This document shows, piece after piece, positions 44,256 through 52,423 of a stretch of 64,000 nt of DNA. The notes under the pieces are model-generated. The model was not told the DNA's origin and did not search any database. It saw only the letters and a list, made by a program, of their open reading frames with translations. This DNA is from Methylovirgula sp. 4M-Z18. Its GTDB lineage: Bacteria > Pseudomonadota > Alphaproteobacteria > Rhizobiales > Beijerinckiaceae. Position 1 is the first letter of the stretch. Every line of letters starts with the position of its first letter. Made by a program: the position numbers and the translations under genes. The stretch spans positions 3,820,874-3,884,873 of the forward strand of contig NZ_CP149574.1 in the NCBI RefSeq assembly GCF_037890675.1, read 5' to 3'.

Positions 44256-44604
44256 GCTACTCTCCCTTTTGCGATCTGGTTCGCGACTGTCACGATACGA
44301 TATAATAGGGTCTTCCGAGAGCCGCTGTCGATAAGGGAACGGCATCGCTTTATCGGGTTGAGCTTGAGGCAGGTGCGGAATGCGAGCCCGCCGGGGATGA
44401 GCGCGGTGGGCAGGAATGATATTTTGCCAGTGACTGAGCGCATCGTGGGCATCACAAAATCCGCGCCCGAGCGGCTTAGACTTTCTGGTTGTGGAAACCC
44501 GGACGACGTTCGAGGATGCAAGTCTCGCACATCGATTGACATTTGAGCTCTTTGCGTCGCCCCCAACTTCTTTGGGCTTTATGTCGCTGGCTGCGGCATA
44601 ACCC
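44256..44604. other. Intergenic region, no gene seen
   Basis: About 350 bases between the aldolase start and the autotransporter stop. It should hold the aldolase promoter. A weak GC hairpin near 44,565-44,580 could end autotransporter transcription, but without a T-run; nothing else is supported. Confidence 0.4.
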
Positions 44605-47600
44605 TCAGAAATCGTATCGCATGCCGCCGTTGAAGGCCCAGCCGCGGAAGCCACCGCTGCTGACGTTCTGCTCGCGCGCCACATCGCCATAGAGCGAGAC
44701 ATTGTGTGTCAGAGTGCCCGTCATACCGGCCCGGAACTCGACCGCCGTGCCAAGCTGACCGGTGCTGAACCCGACATTGCTGAGCGTCACCTTGTTGCTG
44801 CCGCCAATGCCCTGCAGCAGATTAACCTCAAAATAAGGTGTCAGCTGCATTTGGCTTGGGCCCGCAAAATGCCGCAGCACCCGCCCGCCAGCGCGGAACA
44901 CCGCCTGATCCGGGCTGCCAAGATCGACATTGATGTTGTCGATATCGATCTTATGCGCAAAGTCCAGCCGCTGATAGGTCATCTGAGCCTCAGGCTCGAC
45001 GATGAGATCGTACCAGCCGGTCTGCAGCGGATACCCCGTTTCGAGCGAAAGATCGAAGCTGTTGCCATCGAGGCTCGTGGTCTTGCCGCGCTGCGGCGTC
45101 GTGGCCTTGCCAGTGAACCAGCCCCCCGAGACGATGGCATCGACATACCAGCCAAGACGAGACTGCCAGGTCAGCATGCCGGCCACGGTCACAGTGTTGG
45201 CGTCACCTTTGCTTTGCCCGTCGACCGCACTCGGCTGATACCGCAGCGAGCCCAGCGTGGTGGCAAGGCCAACGCGCAACTTACCGTCTTCGCGATCAAG
45301 CCCGATCCAGTTGCCACCGAACTGCACCGCCGAATAGTCGCCCGAGAAGTTGAAGCCGAAGTTGCCAAAACTCTTCGTCGACTTGTAGTCGAAGGTGTTG
45401 CCAAAGCCGCGCACGAAGAACTCGCCTTGCTGCGGCATGCCCTGTTGCTGCGCATCACGGATCTCACCAAGCCGGCGATGCAGCTCATCCAGATCCTGGA
45501 AGTTAGCGTAGAAGAGAGCCGTCGGCGCCGAGATATAAGCAGGTACCTGCGGCACGACCGCTGGGCGCGTGTTGGGCAGTGTCAGCGGAGCACCCGGACT
45601 CACGGGTCCAGCCGGTGAGACATAGGCGTTCTGCAGCCGGTAGTCCCAATAGCCATTGGCATTGCCGACAAGGTCCTGGCTCGCCGCCGCCGGGCCATTC
45701 GGAGATCCTGGCCCATAGGCATAGAGTTTGTATTGGAACGGCGTGCCGCCACTGATATAGCCGCCAGGAAGCGTGAAGGCATTGGCGGTGGAAGCGCCGG
45801 CCACCTGAACGAGGGAAATACCGTCGACCGCATTGGGTATGCCGGTGGGACCGAAAGCACCGGTGACGGCGCCGCTGCCGGCGGCGCGCACAATGAGCGA
45901 CGTGTTGCCGATCGGGTCACCCGTGACCAGCATTCGATCGGTGAATTGATTGGAGAGTGGGCCGCCGGCATTCAGCAGCGTGTTGAGCACGAGCCTACCG
46001 TTGTTGCCGGTATAATTGCCGGTCACAGTCAAGGTCGTGCCAGTCGAGGTACCGTGCAGGTTGGTTGCGACGACACCGGCGTTGGTCAGGCCGGCAATCG
46101 TCTGGCTGATGCCGTTGGCATCGAGCGTAGCGCCGCTGGCGACGACAAAGTTGGAGCCCGGGCTGAATGCGCCCGACGCACCGGCCTGCAAGGTGCCGGC
46201 TGAGACCGTTGTCATGCCGGTATAGGTGTTGGCGGCGGTCAGAACGGTCGTTCCCGCGCCAATCTGCTGCACCGCGCCGGTGCCCGAGATCACACCGCTA
46301 AAATCATAAGTATCGGAGCGATCGAAGGCCAGCGTACCGTTATCAGTGACACTGCCGGTGATGCTGCCTGAGCTGCCGCCATTGCCGAGTTGCAACGTGC
46401 CTGCGCTAATGGTGGTGCCGCCTGTGTAGGTGTTATTGCCGGTTAGGACGGTCGTGCCGGCGCCAATCTGCTGCACCGCGCCCGTGCCCGAGATCACACC
46501 ACCAAAATCATACGTATCGGAGCGATCGAAGGCCAGCGTGCCCTTATCGGCGACATTGCCGGTGATGCTGCCTGAGCTGCCGCCATTGCCGAGTTGCAAC
46601 GTGCCTGCGCTAATGGTGGTACCACCTGTGTAAGTGTTATCCCCGGTCAGGACGGTCGTTCCCGCGCCGATCTGCTGCACCGCGCCCGTGCCCGAGATCA
46701 CACCGCCAAAATCATAAGTATCGGAGCGATCGAAGACCAACGCGCCGTCATCGGTGACATCGCCGGTGATGCTGCCTGAGGCGCCGCCATTGCCGATTTG
46801 CAGCGTGCCCGCGCTGATCGTCGTTCCACCGCTATATGTATTATTTGCGATGAGCGCCAGTGTACCGCTGTCGGCCTTGGTCAACGCGCCTTGGCCGCTG
46901 ATAACGCCGCCGATTGTGTAGGTGTTGGTGCCACTTACATCGATCGTGTTGGCAAAGCCGGCGATAGGATTGAGCACGACATCGCGCGTGGTACTCGTGG
47001 TCGCGGTCACCGCCAACGTGCCGCTGCCAGGAAGGCCCGTATCTGCGTCGGTGCCGCCGAACGTGAGGGCACCCGCGGTACTCCCCAGAGCGGCATCGTT
47101 GCTGATTTGCAACGTGCCGCCCGTGATCGTCCACGGTGTCACCACGCCTGTCGCGCTTGTCAATTGCCAAGTGCCGGTGCCCGACTTCTGGAACGCATTG
47201 AAGTTCTGATATTTGGCGCCGATCTGCGACACGTCGAAGACCGTCGCCGTGGCGGTGCCGCCGCCTAAGAGATTCGACGAGCTCCCGCCGAGGATCAGAG
47301 TGTTGATGGTACCGGTCACGCCCGAAGCATTGCCGACATTGCCGCTGATCACCCAGCCGGATTGCAGCTCCAAGCTGTTGGTGCCTCCGGTGAAGAGAAT
47401 GGCATTGGATCGGACGGTGCCGGTATTGCCGTCAAGGCCGCCGGCGATCGTGCCGGAATTGACGATAGTCAGATTGCTGCCGCGAATGCCGACGCCGCCA
47501 ACGCCGCCACCTGTCGTAAGACCTGGTGATGGGGGCCCGCCATTGCCGCCCTGGAGGAGGCCCGTGTTAATGATCGTTGTTGCGAGCCCCGCGACTTGGC

Positions 47601-48423
47601 CGCCGATGCCGCCGACGCCGCTGATGCCGCCGCCTAGACCGCCACCGCCGCCATTGCCAATGGCGTCGCCGCCATCACCGGCGGTGCCATGCTGCAGAGG
47701 GTTGAGCGAATAGTTGACGCCGGCCGCGCCATTACCACCGTAGATTTTGCCATTATTTGTGATGCGGAAGATGCCCGTGATATTGCCGCCCGTGCCACCG
47801 ACGCCACTTGCCCCATAGCCGCCCGCGCCGCCACCACCGCCAACGCCCGCGCCGCCGCCTCCGCCGCCTCCACCACCGCCGAGGCCATACCCGCCGCCGC
47901 CACCGCCGCCGCCGCCGCCAACGCCCGCGCCGCCACCGCCGCCGCCGCCGGAGCCATAAAGGTGACTACCTTGGCCGCCGCTGCCACCACTGATGACGGA
48001 GCCTATGGGATTGGTGAAGATGAAAGATTGGCTAACACCGCCCCCCGGATTTCCGGTGTGCTGATATGCCCCGCTGTTGCCACCCCCGCCGCCGGTGACG
48101 CCGGAGCCGGGGCCCCCGCCGCCACCTCCGCCACCGCCATAAGTGCCGCCGCCGCCCAAGCCACCGGTTGCGTCGGCGCCAGCACCGCCGCCGGGGGACG
48201 TGCCGCCGCTACCGCCAACGCCCGTATTGGTGCCCGGTGTGCCACCTGCGGCCATTGCAGGAGAGCCAGCTATTGCAACTGCTGCAACCGTTAGGACCAT
48301 AACAGCGAGCGCTGTGGTACCCATCAAAAACGCGCGGTGTAGCCCCTTCGCGGCAGACGTCATGACGCGAGGCGGCAGATCGACCTTCACATGCTTCGGG
48401 CTGCCGTGCCGGCGACGGGCCAT
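44605..48423 (-). CDS. Autotransporter (type Va secreted protein) with glycine-rich and PATR-repeat passenger
   Basis: A 1272-residue protein. It begins with a long signal peptide (basic MARRRHGSPKHVKVDLPP stretch, then FLMGTTALAVMVLTVAAVAIAGS, cleaved near PAMA). Residues about 50-300 are extremely glycine-rich (runs such as GGGGGGGGAGVGG), followed by beta-helical autotransporter-associated repeats: at least four PATR units of the form NTYTGGTTISAGTLQLGNGG. The last 270 residues are an autotransporter beta-barrel ending in RYDF, the terminal aromatic needed for outer-membrane insertion. It should display an adhesin-like or structural passenger on the cell surface. It is divergent from a sulfotransferase gene. 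Confidence 0.9.
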   Translation of the reverse strand: MARRRHGSPKHVKVDLPPRVMTSAAKGLHRAFLMGTTALAVMVLTVAAVAIAGSPAMAAGGTPGTNTGVGGSGGTSPGGGAGADATGGLGGGGTYGGGGGGGGGPGSGVTGGGGGNSGAYQHTGNPGGGVSQSFIFTNPIGSVISGGSGGQGSHLYGSGGGGGGGAGVGGGGGGGGGGYGLGGGGGGGGGGAGVGGGGGAGGYGASGVGGTGGNITGIFRITNNGKIYGGNGAAGVNYSLNPLQHGTAGDGGDAIGNGGGGGLGGGISGVGGIGGQVAGLATTIINTGLLQGGNGGPPSPGLTTGGGVGGVGIRGSNLTIVNSGTIAGGLDGNTGTVRSNAILFTGGTNSLELQSGWVISGNVGNASGVTGTINTLILGGSSSNLLGGGTATATVFDVSQIGAKYQNFNAFQKSGTGTWQLTSATGVVTPWTITGGTLQISNDAALGSTAGALTFGGTDADTGLPGSGTLAVTATTSTTRDVVLNPIAGFANTIDVSGTNTYTIGGVISGQGALTKADSGTLALIANNTYSGGTTISAGTLQIGNGGASGSITGDVTDDGALVFDRSDTYDFGGVISGTGAVQQIGAGTTVLTGDNTYTGGTTISAGTLQLGNGGSSGSITGNVADKGTLAFDRSDTYDFGGVISGTGAVQQIGAGTTVLTGNNTYTGGTTISAGTLQLGNGGSSGSITGSVTDNGTLAFDRSDTYDFSGVISGTGAVQQIGAGTTVLTAANTYTGMTTVSAGTLQAGASGAFSPGSNFVVASGATLDANGISQTIAGLTNAGVVATNLHGTSTGTTLTVTGNYTGNNGRLVLNTLLNAGGPLSNQFTDRMLVTGDPIGNTSLIVRAAGSGAVTGAFGPTGIPNAVDGISLVQVAGASTANAFTLPGGYISGGTPFQYKLYAYGPGSPNGPAAASQDLVGNANGYWDYRLQNAYVSPAGPVSPGAPLTLPNTRPAVVPQVPAYISAPTALFYANFQDLDELHRRLGEIRDAQQQGMPQQGEFFVRGFGNTFDYKSTKSFGNFGFNFSGDYSAVQFGGNWIGLDREDGKLRVGLATTLGSLRYQPSAVDGQSKGDANTVTVAGMLTWQSRLGWYVDAIVSGGWFTGKATTPQRGKTTSLDGNSFDLSLETGYPLQTGWYDLIVEPEAQMTYQRLDFAHKIDIDNINVDLGSPDQAVFRAGGRVLRHFAGPSQMQLTPYFEVNLLQGIGGSNKVTLSNVGFSTGQLGTAVEFRAGMTGTLTHNVSLYGDVAREQNVSSGGFRGWAFNGGMRYDF
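46215..46840 (-). repeat. Tandem 204-bp repeats inside the autotransporter gene
   Basis: Three near-identical units, each 204 bp (68 codons), recur in frame: the marker TGCCCGAGATCACACC starts at 46281, 46485 and 46689. Each encodes a PATR-containing stretch with AFDRSDTYDFGGVISGTGAV. High DNA identity suggests recent duplication and a potential for length variation by recombination. Confidence 0.85.
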
Positions 48424-48807
48424 CTCCCGTGCCCCCGGCAAGATTTGCCCGCATTCAGATCGAATCGGCGAATGAGTACGGATCAAGTAAGTTCGCACTA
48501 TTGCCTGCCCCATAGCATAAGCGCGTCTTCAAGGAGTACCCCACCCTTAACCTTGAAAGCGTACATTACCAAGAGCTTTTTTGCGGAATTAATGTGGGAG
48601 CTTTGTGTCAAGGGGAGAAAGGGGGCACTCCCTGTCCACGCGCAGGCGAAGGAGCGCCCGCATGCCGCGGCAAGCTGCGGCAATAACGAGCTTGCCGACG
48701 CCGGTCCGCGCCTCCTCATCGCAAATCACGGGCCGGATTGAATTCGGAATCGGCATGTGGCTATCTGAGGAGCGTATTTCATTTTATGGGTATGGCTGGA
48801 GAAGGCG
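48424..48807. other. Divergent promoter region, autotransporter and sulfotransferase
   Basis: About 385 bases without a supported gene. The part 48,520-48,610 is AT-richer than its surroundings, fitting promoter function. I see no clear operator dyad. Confidence 0.4.
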
Positions 48808-49638
48808 TTGACACAAGAACTTTTGCAGCGCCGTTTTCATTTCATTTCCGGCCTTCCGCGGTCCGGCTCGACATTGTTGTCAGCCATTTTGAGCCAGAAC
48901 CCCCGGTTTCAGGCCAGTATGAGTAGCCCGCTGGGAAGCATGTTCGATACCATGCTGGGAGAGCTAAGTGATCACAACGAATATTCCGTCTTCATCACAA
49001 ATGACCAGCGCCGCCGGATTTTAAAAGGCCTGTTCGACGGTTATTACGGCCCGGAATTCGGTGCCGGTGTGATTTTTGACACCAACCGTGTCTGGTGCAC
49101 CAGGCTGGAGGCGCTCAGACAATTATTTCCGCACAGCAAGATCATCGCCTGTGTGCGGCATGTATCATGGGTTATCGACAGTATCGAGCGGTTGGTTCGT
49201 CGCAACATCTTTCAGCCTTCCGGAATCTTCAACTATAAACCCGGCGGCACGGTATATTCGCGCGCGGAGGGGTTGGCCAAAGGAGACGGTTTGGTTGGCT
49301 TTGCGCATAATGCGGTGAAACAGGCCTTTTATAGTGATGACCCCTCCAACTTGATGCTTCTGCGCTTTGAAACGCTGACAAATGAGCCCGCCCGCGCCAT
49401 CGCCGCAGTGTACAACTTTATCGGTGAGCCGGCATACAGCCATGACTTCAACAATGTCCAATACGAGGCGGATGCGTTTGACCGGCGCCTGGGCACGCCC
49501 GGGCTCCACACGGTGCGCCCGAAAGTCGAGCCGGTCGCACGTTCCAGCGTGCTGCCGCCGGATTTGTTTCACCGTTATGAAAATGAGGCCTTTTGGCTCG
49601 AACCGGCCTTGAACTCTGGTAAAGTGAAGGTGGTGTAG
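48808..49638 (+). CDS. Sulfotransferase family protein
   Basis: A 276-residue PAPS-dependent sulfotransferase with a TTG start behind GGAGAAGG. The 5'-phosphosulfate loop FISGLPRSGSTLLSAILSQNP is at residues 11-31 and the 3'-phosphate-binding motif IIACVRHVSWVIDSIERL near residue 115. It lacks a signal peptide and membrane segment, so it works in the cytoplasm. The acceptor is unknown. It is divergent from the autotransporter gene; modification of a surface protein or glycan before export is one possibility, but small-molecule or lipid sulfation is equally open. Confidence 0.87.
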   Translation: MTQELLQRRFHFISGLPRSGSTLLSAILSQNPRFQASMSSPLGSMFDTMLGELSDHNEYSVFITNDQRRRILKGLFDGYYGPEFGAGVIFDTNRVWCTRLEALRQLFPHSKIIACVRHVSWVIDSIERLVRRNIFQPSGIFNYKPGGTVYSRAEGLAKGDGLVGFAHNAVKQAFYSDDPSNLMLLRFETLTNEPARAIAAVYNFIGEPAYSHDFNNVQYEADAFDRRLGTPGLHTVRPKVEPVARSSVLPPDLFHRYENEAFWLEPALNSGKVKVV

Positions 49639-49749
49639 CGCGTGATACGAAAGGGTCGGAACCTGTTCCAAGTATCCGTTTGAATCCTCTTGGCCCGGCA
49701 CGACAGCACCAAAGACTCTTAGGTCTCGGCTTCGGCACTCTCGCAGCAG

Positions 49750-51378
49750 TCAAGCCCCGGTCGATTGCTTCAGCCGGAACCGCTGGATTTTCCCCGACTC
49801 CGTTTTCGGCAGGGCATCTGTGAAGACGATCGATCGCGGATATTTGTAAGGCGCAATGATGGTTTTGACGTACTCCTGCAGGAGCTTTGCCATCGCCTCG
49901 CTTGCGGTGGAGCGATCATTGAGGACGACATGTGCCTGGACGATCATGCCGCGCGCCTCGTCGGGCACGCCGATGACGGCGCATTCGGCGACGGCTTCGT
50001 GTTTCAGCAGCGCCGCCTCGACTTCCGGCCCGGCGATATTGTAGCCAGCGGACACGATTATGTCGTCGGATCGTGCCGCGAAGTGGAAATAGCCATCCCC
50101 GTCCTGGAAAAAGGCATCGCCTGTCAGGTTCCAGCCGTCGCGGACATAGTCCTTCTGTCTTGCGTCCGCGAGATAGCGGCAGCCGATCGGTCCCTTGACG
50201 GCGAGCCGTCCGATGGTGCCGCGCGAAACTTCGTTCATCGCCTCGTCCACGATCTTCGCGGTGTAGCCCGCCAATGGGCGGCCGGTGCAGCCTGGGCGAC
50301 TGTCGCCGAGATGATTGGAAATGAAAACGTGCAGCATTTCCGTTGAACCGATGCCATCAAGGATCGGTTTGCCGGTCTTGCGCGTCCATTCCTCGAACAC
50401 GGGAGCAGGCAAGGTCTCGCCCGCCGAGACCGCGATGCGCAGCGACGACAGATCGGCCCCTTCGTCAATCGCCGCAAGCATGGCTCGATAGGCGGTCGGG
50501 GCGGTGAAGCAGATGGTCGCCTTGTAGGTCTGGATGATCTCGACCATTTTCGGCGGCGAGGCCGTTTCGAGCAGGGTAGCTGCCGCGCCGAAGCGAAGCG
50601 GGAAGATCGCCAATCCGCCGAGCCCGAAGGTGAAGGCGATCGGCGGCGAGCCGACGAAAACGTCCTCCGGCGTGACGTGGAGCACTTCTTTCGCATAGGC
50701 GTCGGCGATGATGAGCATATCGCGGTGGAAGTGCATCGTTGCCTTGGGAACGCCGGTGGAGCCCGACGTGAAGCCAAGCAGCGCAACATCGTCGCGGCCG
50801 GTTTTGACCGCCTCGAAATGGACAGGCTTATCGAGCGCGGCGCGGTCGAGTTCCGCGTCGTGGTTGGCGGTGCCGTCGAAGCCGATCACCTGGGTCAGAA
50901 AGGGGCTTTCCTTGGCAACGGCGATCAGTTCATCCATCAGGCGCGTGTCGCACAGCGCCATCGAAACCTCGGCCTTGTCGATAATCTTCATCAGCTCGCC
51001 GGCACGCAGCATCGGCATGGTGTTGACGACGACCGCGCCGGCCTTTGTCGCCGCCAGCCAGCAGGCAATCATCGCCGGATTGTTGGCGGAACGGATGAGA
51101 ATGCGATTGCCGGGCTTGATGTCATAGTCTTCGACCAGCGTCCGTGCGAGCCGGTTCGTCCAGTCGGTCAGTTCCTTGTAGGTGCGCCGCCGTCCGTTGC
51201 CGATCAGCGCGGTGTGGTCGCCGAATCCCTTTTCGACCATTCGGTCGGTCAGTTCCACCGCTGCATTGAGATAGTCTGGATACTCAAACCCTTCGAGATC
51301 GAGCTCGGGCCATTCCTCGAAAGGCGGCAGATGGTTCCGGGTAAACGTGTCTGCATGTCCAGATGGGCCCAGGTTCAT
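49750..51378 (-). CDS. 2-aminobenzoate-CoA ligase-like (benzoate-CoA ligase family) acyl-CoA synthetase
   Basis: A 542-residue AMP-binding enzyme. The phosphate-binding loop is LLGFTSGSTGVPKAT, the adenine/acid-binding motif GIGSTEMLHVFISN, and the hinge YFHFAARSDDIIVSAGYNIAGPEVE; the C-terminal lysine is in PKTESGKIQRF. The overall sequence fits the aryl-CoA ligase branch that includes benzoate- and 2-aminobenzoate-CoA ligases. It lies beside a MarR regulator and the aminobenzoyl-CoA/salicylyl-CoA hydroxylase operon, so it should supply the CoA-thioester substrate. An AT-rich motif upstream is shared with that operon. Anthranilate is the favoured substrate; salicylate is the alternative. Confidence 0.87.
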   Translation of the reverse strand: MNLGPSGHADTFTRNHLPPFEEWPELDLEGFEYPDYLNAAVELTDRMVEKGFGDHTALIGNGRRRTYKELTDWTNRLARTLVEDYDIKPGNRILIRSANNPAMIACWLAATKAGAVVVNTMPMLRAGELMKIIDKAEVSMALCDTRLMDELIAVAKESPFLTQVIGFDGTANHDAELDRAALDKPVHFEAVKTGRDDVALLGFTSGSTGVPKATMHFHRDMLIIADAYAKEVLHVTPEDVFVGSPPIAFTFGLGGLAIFPLRFGAAATLLETASPPKMVEIIQTYKATICFTAPTAYRAMLAAIDEGADLSSLRIAVSAGETLPAPVFEEWTRKTGKPILDGIGSTEMLHVFISNHLGDSRPGCTGRPLAGYTAKIVDEAMNEVSRGTIGRLAVKGPIGCRYLADARQKDYVRDGWNLTGDAFFQDGDGYFHFAARSDDIIVSAGYNIAGPEVEAALLKHEAVAECAVIGVPDEARGMIVQAHVVLNDRSTASEAMAKLLQEYVKTIIAPYKYPRSIVFTDALPKTESGKIQRFRLKQSTGA

Positions 51379-51708
51379 GATCGTCCCCTATTTGCAAACA
51401 TATGGTCTGCACGCCTTGCCGCATCTGCGGGTGGCGGGATTTTGCTTTTGACTAAGACTGACACAGGCTTGGTCGACCTGCAATAAAAATATTTTAAGCT
51501 TGTAATATTTTTTTTGCGAAGCCGCCAAAGCCACCCTTCGCCAGGGGGCAGAGCGTCGCCGATATGAGGGATTTCAGGAATAAGCTTGGAACAAACGCCG
51601 ATCGTCAGCGAATTTTCTGAACTTTATTGCACCTCGTCATGCAATTATTGCCAGCCTCGAAGTTGAATCTTCGCACGGAAGAGCTGGTCTAGTTTGATAA
51701 AATCAATA
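51379..51708. other. Promoter region of the aryl-CoA ligase
   Basis: About 330 bases between the ligase start and the MarR stop codon. It holds the operator-like site at 51488-51510 and is otherwise featureless; no gene is supported. Confidence 0.45.
51488..51510. promoter_or_regulatory. MarR-type operator-like site upstream of the aryl-CoA ligase
   Basis: The core AATATTTTAAGCTTGTAAT lies 110 bases upstream of the ligase start. It aligns without gaps to AATATTTTAATCTTAAAAT at 52363, matching at 16 of 19 positions. Such AT-rich imperfect palindromes of about 20 bp are the usual MarR-family targets, and a marR gene lies between the two sites. Confidence 0.65.
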
Positions 51709-52215
51709 TCAGTCGTCGTCCGACGATCCCGACTTGGACATATACTTTGCCGTGGAGCTTTTGACCTGACCGACGTGCGTTAACAGGCCGGCGAGAACGA
51801 TCGGATCGACATCCGCCAGCAATTCCTTCAACCAATTTTCGTGGGCCCGCGCCATGCGGCCGAAGATTTCGCGGCCCTGTGGCGTGAGGCGGGCGACGGT
51901 GACGCGGCGGTCCTGTCCAAGTCGCTCGCGCACCAGCATGCCCTCGGCTTCGAGCCTCTCGACCAGCGCGGTGATGTTGCCGTTGGTGACCATGGTGAGC
52001 TGCGAGATTTCGCCGAGGCGCAATCCGTCCGGCTGACGATAGAGCTGCGAGAGCACGTCGAATTGCGGCAGCGTCGTATTGAATTCATTGCGCAATCTTT
52101 GCCGAATCTCCTGCGAGATCAGCCGTGTTGTGGACAGCAGGCGCAGCCACAGGCGCAGCTCCAGCTTCTTGCCTTCCTGTGTTCCGGCGACGATCGCCTC
52201 CAGGTCGTTCGACAT
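51709..52215 (-). CDS. MarR-family transcriptional regulator
   Basis: A 168-residue MarR protein. The winged helix spans about residues 45-115: FDVLSQLYRQPDGLRLGEISQ, MVTNGNITALVERLEAEGM, then the wing RLGQDRRVTVARLTPQGRE. It is transcribed divergently from the seven-gene operon and in line with the aryl-CoA ligase gene. MarR proteins in such clusters commonly repress the pathway and are released by an aryl-CoA thioester; the two operator-like sites flanking it support this arrangement, though the effector is not shown by the sequence. Confidence 0.94.
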   Translation of the reverse strand: MSNDLEAIVAGTQEGKKLELRLWLRLLSTTRLISQEIRQRLRNEFNTTLPQFDVLSQLYRQPDGLRLGEISQLTMVTNGNITALVERLEAEGMLVRERLGQDRRVTVARLTPQGREIFGRMARAHENWLKELLADVDPIVLAGLLTHVGQVKSSTAKYMSKSGSSDDD

Positions 52216-52362
52216 CGCGCCCTCACTTTTTCGACAGATCCGGAGTGCTGAGGAATGCCGGGGATGTCAAGCCGAATGATTAAACGCTCAAATATTCGGG
52301 CGGCGGCATCGGGATGGAAACGCAACACCCGCATTTTTCCGATTGACAATCGCCGCAACCAT

Positions 52363-52385
52363 AATATTTTAATCTTAAAATAATT
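52363..52385. promoter_or_regulatory. MarR-type operator-like palindrome upstream of the hydroxylase operon
   Basis: The core ATTTTAATCTTAAAAT is a perfect 7+2+7 palindrome, 39 bases before the start of the fused monooxygenase gene and about 150 bases before the divergent marR start. The longer motif AATATTTTAAKCTT is shared with 51488-51510. Confidence 0.7.
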
Positions 52386-52423
52386 GCCAGCAACCACAGA
52401 ACCCGAGCGAGAAGGAAACGACA

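Noticed and set aside
44237-44566. 109-codon minus-strand frame upstream of the aldolase
   Set aside because: No ribosome-binding site or family; overlaps the aldolase start and promoter region.
47689-48294. Ala-rich plus-strand frame opposite the glycine-rich part of the autotransporter
   Set aside because: Antisense reading of GGC/GGT repeats yields Ala/Thr-rich nonsense; low-complexity artefact.
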